64,000 bases of DNA, taken from positions 2,170,001 to 2,234,000 of the forward strand of contig JAXGMV010000001.1 of assembly GCA_040768445.1 (NCBI GenBank), in the 5' to 3' direction. This document shows positions 8,947 through 17,161 of the stretch, piece after piece. The stretch is from JAXGMV01 sp040768445. Lineage in GTDB: Bacteria; Chloroflexota; Anaerolineae; Anaerolineales; Anaerolineaceae. The notes beneath the pieces are model-generated. The model did not search any database and had not been told where the DNA came from. It was given only the letters and a program-made list of their open reading frames with translations. The first letter of the stretch is position 1. Each line of letters begins with the position of its first letter. The translations under genes were made by a program, and so were the position numbers.

Positions 8947-9810
8947 TTAGAGATACTTTTTCAATAGAATGTCCAGTTTATGCCTGGTTTCAGGTAAGAT
9001 TTTTTCACGACCTGTAATGATTGCGTCCTTCAGACTGTGATGGCATGGGCAGTCCGGGTTGGTCTCTAATTCTTCAACCAATTTGATCAAGGCATTTTGT
9101 GCAAGAAGTGTATTTTTTTGCAGTGTTCGAACAACCAGGTCAACGCTGACGGTTTCCTGGCTGATATGCCAGACGTCGTAGTCAGTTACGTGAGCCATAG
9201 TTGAATAGCAGATCTCAGCTTCGCGTGCCAGAAATGCTTCTGGGCTGGCAGTCATGCCGATAATGGAGATGCCCCAGGAACGATACAGGTTGGACTCAGC
9301 TTTCGTTGAGAACCTTGGTCCCTCAATGGTAATGTAAGTGCCCCCGTTATGGACTTTTCCACCTGCATCAACAACAGCCTTTGAGAGGGACGTGGAAAGG
9401 CTGCTGCAGAATGGATCAGCTGCACCTACATGCACGGCCAAACCCTCTCCAAAAAAACTTCTCTCCCGTTTGTGGGTGAAATCAAAGATCTGATTGGGGA
9501 TTACGATATCACCAGGCGAAAAGTCTTCTCGAAGTGAGCCGCAAGCGCTCACACTAACAATTTCGGTGACACCCAAAGTTTTTAGCGCATAGATGTTCGC
9601 CCGATAGTTGACTTCTGATGGTGTGATGAAATGTCCAATGCCGTGCCGTGCCAGGAATGATACTTTTTTGCCTGCTATGCGACCAGAAATTATCGGAGAA
9701 CTGGGTTTTCCAAAAGGTGTGTCCATTTCTAATGATTCAATATCCTGAATAGCGGAAAAATTATATAAACCCGATCCGCCAATAATCCCTAAGTGTGGTT
9801 GACTGTTCAT
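8947..9810 (-). CDS. mtnP: S-methyl-5'-thioadenosine phosphorylase
   Basis: Cleaves methylthioadenosine, the by-product of polyamine synthesis, with phosphate to adenine and methylthioribose 1-phosphate. The phosphate loop GGSGLY, the RHG motif, GGTYITIEGPRFSTKAE and MTASPEAFLAREAEICYSTMAHVTDYDVW are diagnostic. The TDYD stretch points to a 6-aminopurine substrate rather than a guanosine/inosine phosphorylase. The ATG at 9810 is chosen because GGAGG lies 5 bases before it; a TTG four codons earlier has no support. 287 residues is usual. Its place between the FHA genes and the SEDS fusion appears to be simple operon sharing. Confidence 0.93.
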   Translation of the reverse strand: MNSQPHLGIIGGSGLYNFSAIQDIESLEMDTPFGKPSSPIISGRIAGKKVSFLARHGIGHFITPSEVNYRANIYALKTLGVTEIVSVSACGSLREDFSPGDIVIPNQIFDFTHKRERSFFGEGLAVHVGAADPFCSSLSTSLSKAVVDAGGKVHNGGTYITIEGPRFSTKAESNLYRSWGISIIGMTASPEAFLAREAEICYSTMAHVTDYDVWHISQETVSVDLVVRTLQKNTLLAQNALIKLVEELETNPDCPCHHSLKDAIITGREKILPETRHKLDILLKKYL

Positions 9811-9889
9811 TTTTACCTCCAAAATTGTGTAAATGGAGAAGTTCGTTTGATTAACTTTTGTCTCGGAATTGCTTACTTTGTATATGCAG

Positions 9890-10312
9890 TTAACTCTTCA
9901 TACTGACCATGAGTCGGGCGTTTCCAAGTCTTAGCTCATCACCAGAAATCATGACGATTGAGGTAAACACCCTCTCATCGTTCAGAAATGTTCCATTTGT
10001 GGATTGTAAATCTTCAACCCACCACTGGTTATGATGATAGGAAAGCCTGGAGTGCAGGGAAGAGACGGTATCATCATGAATTTCAATATCGCAATTTTTA
10101 TCCCTGCCAATTGTTATTTCAGCTTCCTCGAACGACAATGGGTTATCTGATTCATTCTCAAGCGTAATGGTGATCATAGGTATTCTGCGTGAGATGATTT
10201 TACTGTTCGTTGCTTGTAAATCAGTGAAAATCAGGTAAAAAATCCATCCTAAAAAGCTGTAGAGAGCCAGGACTAACAGAATTCTGAAAACCAGCACGAC
10301 AATTTCTGTCAA
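9890..10312 (-). CDS. Membrane-anchored FHA-domain protein (FhaB-like)
   Basis: 140 residues: an N-terminal membrane segment (about 4-28), then one forkhead-associated domain with the phosphothreonine-binding signature GRDKNCDIEI...SSLHSRL...STNGTFLN. FHA domains bind phosphothreonine peptides, typically products of Ser/Thr kinases. The start is TTG at 10312, overlapping the TGA of the upstream gene (TTGA) and preceded by GAGGTGA. The arrangement recalls the actinobacterial fhaA-fhaB-rodA-pbpA operon, which links cell-wall synthesis to kinase signalling. No kinase or phosphatase gene is present in this stretch. Confidence 0.88.
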   Translation of the reverse strand: MTEIVVLVFRILLVLALYSFLGWIFYLIFTDLQATNSKIISRRIPMITITLENESDNPLSFEEAEITIGRDKNCDIEIHDDTVSSLHSRLSYHHNQWWVEDLQSTNGTFLNDERVFTSIVMISGDELRLGNARLMVSMKS

Positions 10313-11091
10313 GAATTCACCTCACCTTCTGAGTTGACCTTTTTTGTCTGGGTGGTATCACTTATTTGGTTTTCCTGATCTTCAACATAAATCAAAATAA
10401 CACCTGCCAGAGAGATCACATCGCCAGATTTGAGAGCCACTTGATTGACTGGACGATCATTCACAGACGTACCGCCTGTTGTGTCGAGATCCAGGAGAAT
10501 GTAGGTGTTATTTTTTGCGCGTAACTGAATGTGGTATCTTGAAACACGCGGGTCTTCGATAACCAGGTCATTATCCTGCTTGCGCCCGATTGCCACCAGA
10601 GGTTTTGTGAGCTGGAATAAGTGATCAACATTGTATAATAGATAGGCATTTGCCGGCAGTATCTCTTCGTTCGTTTCGTTATCTTTTTCAAGATTTACAA
10701 CGGTCGTTGAGAAATGTTCCTCGTGGATGATATCGCTGAATACCTTGATCTCCCTGGGAGCCAACCTGCTGTCTGTTTCCAATAGAATGACCGGTAGAGA
10801 CGTCATCTTTAGCTGCAATTCGCGTGACACAGTAAATAACTGTAAAGCCAGTGTATCAATCTCACTCAGGTGATCTTGCCAAAATACATAATCGTCATTT
10901 GACAATAAAATGATGTATTTGTTGGGAACGAGTATTGACCCGTCAGGCAGTTCCTGCATATTGTTTTCCATGGCTGAGGTCAATAAATTTGCCAGTTTTA
11001 TACGCGGATCAAGCCAATGGGCAAATAGAGAATTACTCTCTATAAATGCTTCAATCTGTCTCTCAACTTGATCTAAATAAAGTCGCATCAT
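10309..11091 (-). CDS. DUF3662 and FHA domain protein (FhaA-like)
   Basis: 260 residues with the layout of FhaA: an N-terminal DUF3662 domain (about 1-115, MMRLYLDQVERQIEAFIE onward), a linker, and a C-terminal FHA domain (about 165-245) with IGRKQDNDLVI, SRYHIQL and GGTSVNDRP. The domain should recognise phosphothreonine. Cytoplasmic, with no membrane segment. The tandem ATGATG start lies 7 bases after the PHP gene and has no strong ribosome site, so translational coupling is likely. In Mycobacterium FhaA is tied to peptidoglycan control; a similar role here is inferred from the neighbouring SEDS gene. Confidence 0.87.
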   Translation of the reverse strand: MMRLYLDQVERQIEAFIESNSLFAHWLDPRIKLANLLTSAMENNMQELPDGSILVPNKYIILLSNDDYVFWQDHLSEIDTLALQLFTVSRELQLKMTSLPVILLETDSRLAPREIKVFSDIIHEEHFSTTVVNLEKDNETNEEILPANAYLLYNVDHLFQLTKPLVAIGRKQDNDLVIEDPRVSRYHIQLRAKNNTYILLDLDTTGGTSVNDRPVNQVALKSGDVISLAGVILIYVEDQENQISDTTQTKKVNSEGEVNS

Positions 11092-11098
11092 AAAGTTA

Positions 11099-12229
11099 TT
11101 ATACTAGGTTTGATCTATCTGACCCTGAAGCATGGCTGTCCTGGGAAAAGGTGGTACGAAGCTCTTTTTTTCTGATGTAGATTGGATTGCTTATGATCCA
11201 AGTTCGTTCTTTTCCAAGATACCGAATGAAACATTGACATCGATACACGCCTGGTTCAGTGACAATGTAGGTACATTTCTCATTGTCCATCCACTCAGCA
11301 ACTGATACGCCATCTCGATACAAAACAGTTCGCGCTGTTGATGGAAGGCTTATTTGTAGTGTGATACTGGTAGAAAGGTCTGTTATTTCTCCCATCAGGA
11401 TTTGCCTGGTTGCACCAGAGCCATAAAATCTAAAACCAGTTGTTGGCATTGGCAAATCGTAACCAATGAAGAAATTGCCATTACTAAATGCCTGCACCAC
11501 CCTCGAAATATCACCATCTGCTTCTCCTGAGAGCGGCTCATTCAGTATTAGATGGTTGTTTATGGTTTGGTAGTGCCACTCATAAGGGAATATTTTTCTC
11601 TTTAGAGGTCCCATTTTAAGGCTTAGCTCATGCGAATCTGTTCCGCCAATCCCGGACACAACGCAGCCTTTATTGAGCAGTCCATCCCACTTTTGCATGG
11701 CTTGAATGTTTGGTCCGTGAGCTAAATAGGCAGGAAAAAGTGCATAGAACACTGCATGTATTTTGGATTTTATGACGGTTTTTAATTCACTTAAGCCATT
11801 CCACAACTCAATGCCAGTGTACCCGCTAACCTGCCAATTTTCCCAGGTGATGTCTGTTTCATTAAACAATGCCAGCGCATCTTCAAATGGATGGGCGATG
11901 AAGGATACTCCCTGATGCCTGCTAATTTGTGTGATCAGGTTCTGGGTATTTGACGCTAATCCGCTGAGCTCTTCAGTAATTCCGAATGCCAGCAGGTGGT
12001 TTTTTTGTGGCATCAAGGTACGATCATGAATTTCTTCGCCCACGATAATCAGAATATTTCGATCACCAACAGGGTAATAGCCTGACAAACCCTTAACAAG
12101 AAGGTTGTGATCTGTAACGACTACAGCGTCAATGCCTGCTCTACCAGCAGCCAGCGCTAATTCGCGATGTGTTTTTGACCCATCGGAATACCTGGTATGA
12201 TTGTGAACGTTTACAATGAATTCATGCAT
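11099..12229 (-). CDS. PHP-domain phosphoesterase-like protein
   Basis: 376 residues. The N-terminal half is a polymerase-and-histidinol-phosphatase (PHP) metal-dependent fold: HNH at residues 8-10, D15, TDHN near 40, and a later GTDSHE motif. These residues bind two or three metals in family members that hydrolyse phosphoesters. The C-terminal part, a beta-rich extension, is not recognised. It resembles the CehA/McbA subgroup, whose members act on varied substrates, so the substrate is unknown. First gene of the minus-strand run that continues into the FHA pair, divergent from secG. Confidence 0.8.
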   Translation of the reverse strand: MHEFIVNVHNHTRYSDGSKTHRELALAAGRAGIDAVVVTDHNLLVKGLSGYYPVGDRNILIIVGEEIHDRTLMPQKNHLLAFGITEELSGLASNTQNLITQISRHQGVSFIAHPFEDALALFNETDITWENWQVSGYTGIELWNGLSELKTVIKSKIHAVFYALFPAYLAHGPNIQAMQKWDGLLNKGCVVSGIGGTDSHELSLKMGPLKRKIFPYEWHYQTINNHLILNEPLSGEADGDISRVVQAFSNGNFFIGYDLPMPTTGFRFYGSGATRQILMGEITDLSTSITLQISLPSTARTVLYRDGVSVAEWMDNEKCTYIVTEPGVYRCQCFIRYLGKERTWIISNPIYIRKKELRTTFSQDSHASGSDRSNLV

Positions 12230-12287
12230 AGTGATCCAATTCTCTGCTTTTTAATTTACCTTTATTGATAGAATCTAAAAATTCTAG

Positions 12288-12317
12288 TTGACGATTCTTA
12301 CATTAAAAAGGTATAAT
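12288..12317 (+). promoter_or_regulatory. Sigma-70-type promoter of secG
   Basis: TTGACG at 12288-12293 and a perfect TATAAT at 12312-12317 separated by 18 bases; secG starts 30 bases downstream. Confidence 0.75.
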
Positions 12318-12346
12318 CTCAACTGCTTTTACCAAGGAGGCTAATT

Positions 12347-12574
12347 GTGCAGCTTGTCGGATATTTTGAAATTGCGTTAATTATAACTTCAGTCGCTTTG
12401 ATTGCCAGCGTAATCCTTCAAAACAAAGGTATCGGTCTTGGCGGTTTAACAGGACAGGATGCTGGCGGTGTATTTACTGCAAGAAGAGGGATTGAGAAGA
12501 CTCTTTTTTACATTACTATTGGATTAAGTGCCTTATTCTTTCTTCTTACGCTTATCACAGTATTTATTCAGTAA
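12347..12574 (+). CDS. secG: Preprotein translocase subunit SecG
   Basis: 75-residue auxiliary subunit of the SecYEG channel. Two membrane helices (about 5-25 and 52-73) flank the conserved cytoplasmic loop with QNKGIGLGG. The start is GTG at 12347, set by AAGGAGG at 12334-12340. A clear promoter lies upstream. The length is typical of the family. The binding-protein gene follows 60 bases later. Confidence 0.92.
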   Translation: MQLVGYFEIALIITSVALIASVILQNKGIGLGGLTGQDAGGVFTARRGIEKTLFYITIGLSALFFLLTLITVFIQ

Positions 12575-12634
12575 TAATATTACCAATATTGATTTGAACT
12601 TTTCCCCTGACGGGGAGAAGGTCGTTTAAAATAT

Positions 12635-14335
12635 ATGATAGATGCAATGAAACGAATTCGCTGGCAACTTCTGATAATTTTTCTAACAGGGCTTGTAGTT
12701 GGTTTTCTGCTGTTGATTGAACAACCAGAACCGATTACCATGCAGCCGGAGGCAATTCAGGGCGGCACGTACATTGAAGCCCTAATCGGTCAACCACAAC
12801 GCTTCAACCCTGTGCTTGATTATTATAATGACGTTGATAGGGCAGTGGACCGGTTAATCTACTCAGGCTTGCTGAAATATGATGATCGTGGGTTGCCCCT
12901 GGCTGACCTTGCAGAAGCATGGGGTGTTTCTGCTGATGGACGCACGTATAACGTCCAACTCAGGGAAGGCATCAAGTTCCACGATGGTGAAATCCTCACT
13001 GCAGAGGATGTCGTTTTTACAATTGAGTTGATGAGAGAGGGTGGCGATGTTGTACCCCAAGATCTTCAGGATTTTTGGTCAGAGATTGAGGTGGTTCAGC
13101 TTGCCGATACCATGCTGCAGTTCAGATTACCTGAACCCTTCTCACCATTTACCGATTACTTGAGTTTTGGTGTTCTACCGAAACATCTACTTGGTCACTT
13201 AACTTTTGAGCAGATTAAAAATGATCCTTTCAACCTGTCACCAGTTGGCAGCGGGCCTTACAAGTTTGACAACTTGATTGTTGAGGACGGAAAAATTGCC
13301 GGCGTTGCGCTCTCAATCAACCAGGCATTTTACGCACCCCCAGCCTACATCGAACAATTCATTTTCCGCTATTACCCGGACAGCGCTTCGGCATTTGCTG
13401 CTTATCAACAAGATGTTGTCCAGGGAATCAGTGTGATTTCCGATGATCTTCTGCCAGACGTTCTAAAGATACAGGACTTAAACCTCTACTCCAGCAGGAC
13501 ACCACAGTTTTCACTGGTATTCCTGAACCTTGCAAATGTCAAACTGGAATTCTTCCAGGATGAGACTATTCGAAAGGCTCTTCTGTTAGGCATTAATCGC
13601 CAGAAGATCATCAACCAAATTCTCTCCGGACAGGCTATTGTTGCCAATTCACCAATACTGCCAGGTTCGTGGGCTTATTTTGACGGGTTAATCGCCTATG
13701 AATATGACCCTGATAAGGCAGCACAGATGCTGAAAGAAGCAGGGTATGTAATTGCCTCCGAAGAGTCTGTCGTTAGAATGAAAGAGGACGTTGAGCTCAC
13801 TTTTGAAATGATTTATCCCAATGATGGGAAACATCAGGCGATTGCAGAAGCGATTCAAAGGGATTGGGCAGCTATCGGTGTGAAAGTCACGATCAACCCG
13901 GTTGATTATGCCGTAATGATCACTGAACGGTTGCAAAGCCGTTCTTACGAAGCAGCACTGGTTGACCTCAACCTATCACGCTTTCCGGATCCTGATCCGT
14001 ATCCGTTTTGGGACCAGGCTCAAGCAACAGGCGGGCAGAATTACTCTCAATGGGATAATCGTATAGCTAGCGAGTACCTTGAACAAGCACGAACGATTAA
14101 TAACATAGATGAACGATCGCGGCTGTACCGGAATTTTCAGGTGATATTTAATGATGAGATTCCGTCAATTCCTTTATACTTTCCTGTTTATACCTATGCA
14201 GTTGACCAGGAGATAAAAGGGGTCACAATCGGTCCACTTTTTGACAGTAGTGATCGTTTTCTCACTGTGACTGATTGGTACCTTGTATCGCGAATGCAAA
14301 ACACCAACCTGAGCGCAACCGAAGTCAGCCCATAG
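12635..14335 (+). CDS. Family 5 (peptide/nickel-type) ABC transporter substrate-binding protein
   Basis: Extracellular solute-binding protein of the SBP_bac_5 family, which captures oligopeptides or similar ligands. 566 residues. The N-terminus has a basic start and a hydrophobic stretch (about 11-27) but no lipobox cysteine, so it is probably held by an uncleaved anchor or a plain signal. Family stretches include the RFNPVLDY region, LAEAWGVSADGRTYNVQLREGIKFHDG and FTIELM. No permease or ATPase genes stand next to it, so the partner transporter must be elsewhere, or the protein works as an orphan sensor or binder. The start at 12635 lacks a strong ribosome site; the ATG at 12647 is also possible. 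Confidence 0.88.
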   Translation: MIDAMKRIRWQLLIIFLTGLVVGFLLLIEQPEPITMQPEAIQGGTYIEALIGQPQRFNPVLDYYNDVDRAVDRLIYSGLLKYDDRGLPLADLAEAWGVSADGRTYNVQLREGIKFHDGEILTAEDVVFTIELMREGGDVVPQDLQDFWSEIEVVQLADTMLQFRLPEPFSPFTDYLSFGVLPKHLLGHLTFEQIKNDPFNLSPVGSGPYKFDNLIVEDGKIAGVALSINQAFYAPPAYIEQFIFRYYPDSASAFAAYQQDVVQGISVISDDLLPDVLKIQDLNLYSSRTPQFSLVFLNLANVKLEFFQDETIRKALLLGINRQKIINQILSGQAIVANSPILPGSWAYFDGLIAYEYDPDKAAQMLKEAGYVIASEESVVRMKEDVELTFEMIYPNDGKHQAIAEAIQRDWAAIGVKVTINPVDYAVMITERLQSRSYEAALVDLNLSRFPDPDPYPFWDQAQATGGQNYSQWDNRIASEYLEQARTINNIDERSRLYRNFQVIFNDEIPSIPLYFPVYTYAVDQEIKGVTIGPLFDSSDRFLTVTDWYLVSRMQNTNLSATEVSP

Positions 14336-14360
14336 TACACATTATTTTCAGGAGGTGGTA

Positions 14361-14957
14361 ATGGCAGACTATCTGATCTATCAGGAAGATCTTATTTTCC
14401 TGCAGGCCAGCATTCCTGAATTACAGGCTTACATGCTGTCAAAAGAAGTGTTTTGGCCGGTGTATTACGGGCACCAGAACAGGGCGGCCAGCATATCAAA
14501 ACTAACACTGGGTAATCTCTATCTAGCCTTTGAAAGATTGCAAGCCCTCAGCTTACCTGAACCCATTGCATTGGAACTTGATGTGCTGGAGCAGCAATTT
14601 CAAGATTTTCACTCACAATGGAAAGCCAACTTGATGAAGAAGGGGACTGAGGAAATTGCTGCAAGAATTAACCTTTGGAACGATTACCTGAGAGAGATCG
14701 ATAAAAGGGGGTTCTTCAACCGTTCAGAGTATGCCAACAATGTCCGCTGGCGTGCGATCGTGCAACTGCTCTCTGACAACGAAGTACCGATTAGCCCCAG
14801 TGCAAGAGAGCAGCTGCGAATATGTGATAGCTACCTGAAGAAAAATTTTTACACCAGTGACTTTGTCTGGCAAGAGCCATATAGCAAAAAATTCGGGCCA
14901 GAAAAATTCTGGTATCTGTACGTGACTTTATCCCAAGAGAAGAGTGTGAAATTATGA
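14361..14957 (+). CDS. Conserved protein of unknown function
   Basis: 198 residues, soluble, mostly helical by eye, rich in Trp, Tyr and Leu; no motif recognised. AGGAGGT at 14350-14356 fixes the ATG at 14361 rather than the GTG at 14355. The stop overlaps the start of the adenosyltransferase gene by 4 bases (ATGA), so the two are translationally coupled, and it follows the binding protein by 25 bases. The coupling suggests a shared function or just shared expression. No assignment is offered. Confidence 0.75.
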   Translation: MADYLIYQEDLIFLQASIPELQAYMLSKEVFWPVYYGHQNRAASISKLTLGNLYLAFERLQALSLPEPIALELDVLEQQFQDFHSQWKANLMKKGTEEIAARINLWNDYLREIDKRGFFNRSEYANNVRWRAIVQLLSDNEVPISPSAREQLRICDSYLKKNFYTSDFVWQEPYSKKFGPEKFWYLYVTLSQEKSVKL

Positions 14958-15505
14958 GATCTTTTTATACCCGCACAGGTGATGAAGGACAGACTGGTTT
15001 AATAGGCAGTGAGAGGGTGGATAAATTTGATATTCGGATTGAAACCCTTGGCACTTTGGATGAAGCCAATGCAGCGATTGGCATCGCCAGGGCTTTTAAC
15101 GAAATCGATGAGTTGAAAGAGATTATGCTGCAAACACAGCGCAATCTTTACAGATTAATGAGCGAGCTAGGCGCTTCTGATGAAGCTGCTGAGCATTTTA
15201 TTTTTATTACAGATGAAGAAATTACTGCCCTTGAAGCACAGGTAGACAGCCTGTCAAGCAAGTACAAGCCACCCAGGGCATTTATTGTCCCTGGTGATAC
15301 AAAATCAGGCGCCTATCTTGACCTTGCCCGTACGATTATTCGCAGAGCTGAACGTCGAGTTACAGAGTTGAATAGTGCAGGGCTACTCAGGAATAAATTG
15401 ACGCTCAAGTATATTAACCGTTTATCATCCCTGCTATTTGCGTTGGAAATCGCAGAATATTTGTCACAATCCGACTCTGTTACCCTGGCAAAGAAAAAGC
15501 AATAA
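14954..15505 (+). CDS. PduO-type ATP:cob(I)alamin adenosyltransferase
   Basis: Moves the adenosyl group of ATP to cob(I)alamin to make coenzyme B12. Signature TRTGDEGQTGLIG near the N-terminus (ATP-binding loop), the LDEANAAIG helix, and the RTIIRRAERRVTEL helix with the paired arginines. 183 residues is the normal single-domain length. It overlaps the previous gene by 4 bases. It lies far from the microcompartment operon of this window, whose enzymes do not need B12, so it probably serves another B12 enzyme. Confidence 0.92.
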   Translation: MRSFYTRTGDEGQTGLIGSERVDKFDIRIETLGTLDEANAAIGIARAFNEIDELKEIMLQTQRNLYRLMSELGASDEAAEHFIFITDEEITALEAQVDSLSSKYKPPRAFIVPGDTKSGAYLDLARTIIRRAERRVTELNSAGLLRNKLTLKYINRLSSLLFALEIAEYLSQSDSVTLAKKKQ

Positions 15506-15506
15506 G

Positions 15507-16223
15507 ATGATCGGTACGATTATCAATGTTGTTGCGATCACCCTTGGCGGACTTCTTGGGTTGCTGTTAGGTTCCCGCTTACCAGAACGGATAAAACAAA
15601 CCGTGGTCTCCGGCATCGGTTTATTTACAATGGTTCTTGGTATAAAGATGTTCCTCGATTCTCACAATGTCCTGGTTGTTTTAGGCAGTATTCTGATCGG
15701 TGGAATATTAGGTGAATGGCTCCAGATAGAAATGCGCCTGGCGCACTTTGGCGTTTGGCTTGAGTCTAAGGTCTTGCACAAGGCAGCGTACGATTCGCCG
15801 GGAGAGAATAACTTCGTCAAGGGTTTTATGACCTCTTCGTTGTTATTTGTCATTGGACCTGTAGCCATCCTGGGATCGATACAGGATGGGCTGAGCGGCG
15901 ATTACTCTCTGTTAGCAGTGAAATCGATCCTTGATGGTGTTGCTTCGATCGCTTTTGCATCGACTCTTGGCGTGGGCGTGATATTTTCCATCATTCCTAT
16001 TTTTCTCTACCAGGGTGGAATTACTTTACTTGCCAGCCAGGTGCAGGGTTTAATCAGTACAGCAATAATGAACGAAATCTCGGCTGTTGGCGGTATCATT
16101 TTATTGGGCATAGGGATCAGTACAATACTGGAAATTAAACAAATCAGGACCGGTAATTTTCTACCTGCCCTGATCATTGTGCCTGCACTAGTATTGTTGT
16201 TTACGCAGTTTGGTCTTTATTAA
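15507..16223 (+). CDS. DUF554 family membrane protein
   Basis: 238-residue integral membrane protein of the DUF554 (YdfK-like) family, function unknown. It starts MIGTIINVVAITLGGLLGLLLG, has about seven hydrophobic segments, and the conserved GGILGEWLQIE and SILDGVASIAFAS stretches. The ATG at 15507 lies one base after the adenosyltransferase stop; the frame remains open for 23 codons upstream inside that gene, which are discarded. The last 4 bases overlap the convergent GNAT gene. Confidence 0.85.
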   Translation: MIGTIINVVAITLGGLLGLLLGSRLPERIKQTVVSGIGLFTMVLGIKMFLDSHNVLVVLGSILIGGILGEWLQIEMRLAHFGVWLESKVLHKAAYDSPGENNFVKGFMTSSLLFVIGPVAILGSIQDGLSGDYSLLAVKSILDGVASIAFASTLGVGVIFSIIPIFLYQGGITLLASQVQGLISTAIMNEISAVGGIILLGIGISTILEIKQIRTGNFLPALIIVPALVLLFTQFGLY

Positions 16224-17161
16224 AGAATGAACTCTCCGTAGGGATATACATAAACGGGAAAGCTCTCTTTTGTCAGGGTAAATCCCAATTTTTGATACAA
16301 TGCCAGCGAAGCTGAATTATTATGTTGCGTATTTACAGTGATATGTTTGATCCCTCTCTGGCTGTAAAAATTCAGTAAATCGTCAACAAGCATCTTGCCG
16401 ATGTGCTTATTCTGATGTTCAGGCAGTACTGCCAATCTTGATAGATGTGCACTATTGGTCGTCAGATTGCTAATTTGGTAACCAATAATTTCACCATCAA
16501 AGACTGCCACTGTTGCATAAGATGACTGGTCATAGGCAGCCTGCAGGCCTGCTTGTGATAGCTGCCAGAGTTTTTCAAATGAACTTTGATCTACGTTCGT
16601 TACTGTTTGAATATCATCCTGAATAATTGGGCGGATAGAAACATCATTATTCAACTTCACTGCAACAGGATCACCGGCAAACCACTCAAGGATAACAATT
16701 CGCTGGTGGCTGATGAAACCGCTGCTTGAAAGCAAGTGATCAAACAAGCTTTGAACAGCGACTGCCGCCAGTATGGGACGTGCAGCATGGAAATCCATTA
16801 ATGCAGGGCGAAGCAGTTCAGTCCAAGTTTGGAGAAGTTTGACGGAATACGAACAGGCGAAGAACCGTATCCAGGCTATGCCTGGTGGATCTTCAGGGCA
16901 AGCTATGGCTGCCTGTGGTCCATGTTCATCTGTAAGTAAAAGAAATGGTTGTTTGCCAAGCCAATCTTCAGGCATGCGCCAGTCAAGGTGACGGTGAATA
17001 TAGGTGCTGTACTTCATAACATTAGCCAGCTGTTCAGCGTCTTTGTAACCGAGTGATTTTACTAAGCGTGCCTGCTCCATATCGTTATCGAGTGTTCCAG
17101 AAAAATCAAAAGTTGCTATGCCGAAGAACTTAGTTTTCTTCGTAAACCCATTCGCCCGCAA
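16220..17161 (-). CDS. GNAT family N-acetyltransferase
   Basis: The C-terminal half (about 175-313) is a GNAT fold that would move an acetyl group from acetyl-CoA to an amine. Motif A LAVLPEHQNKHIGKMLVDDLL with the Q-x-x-x-x-G/K loop and the NNSASLALYQKLGF segment are clear. The N-terminal 170 residues look like a diverged second GNAT-like unit. The start is uncertain: TTG at 17161 lies inside the amidohydrolase gene, and ATG at 17080 (residue 28) is the first ATG. Neither has a clear ribosome site, so coupling to the upstream gene is likely. Substrate unknown. Confidence 0.82.
   Translation of the reverse strand: MRANGFTKKTKFFGIATFDFSGTLDNDMEQARLVKSLGYKDAEQLANVMKYSTYIHRHLDWRMPEDWLGKQPFLLLTDEHGPQAAIACPEDPPGIAWIRFFACSYSVKLLQTWTELLRPALMDFHAARPILAAVAVQSLFDHLLSSSGFISHQRIVILEWFAGDPVAVKLNNDVSIRPIIQDDIQTVTNVDQSSFEKLWQLSQAGLQAAYDQSSYATVAVFDGEIIGYQISNLTTNSAHLSRLAVLPEHQNKHIGKMLVDDLLNFYSQRGIKHITVNTQHNNSASLALYQKLGFTLTKESFPVYVYPYGEFIL

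Noticed and set aside
14954..15505. The PduO-type adenosyltransferase as part of a B12-dependent microcompartment.
   Set aside because: It lies 17 kb from the BMC operon, in a unit with unrelated genes, and no B12 enzyme is in the locus.
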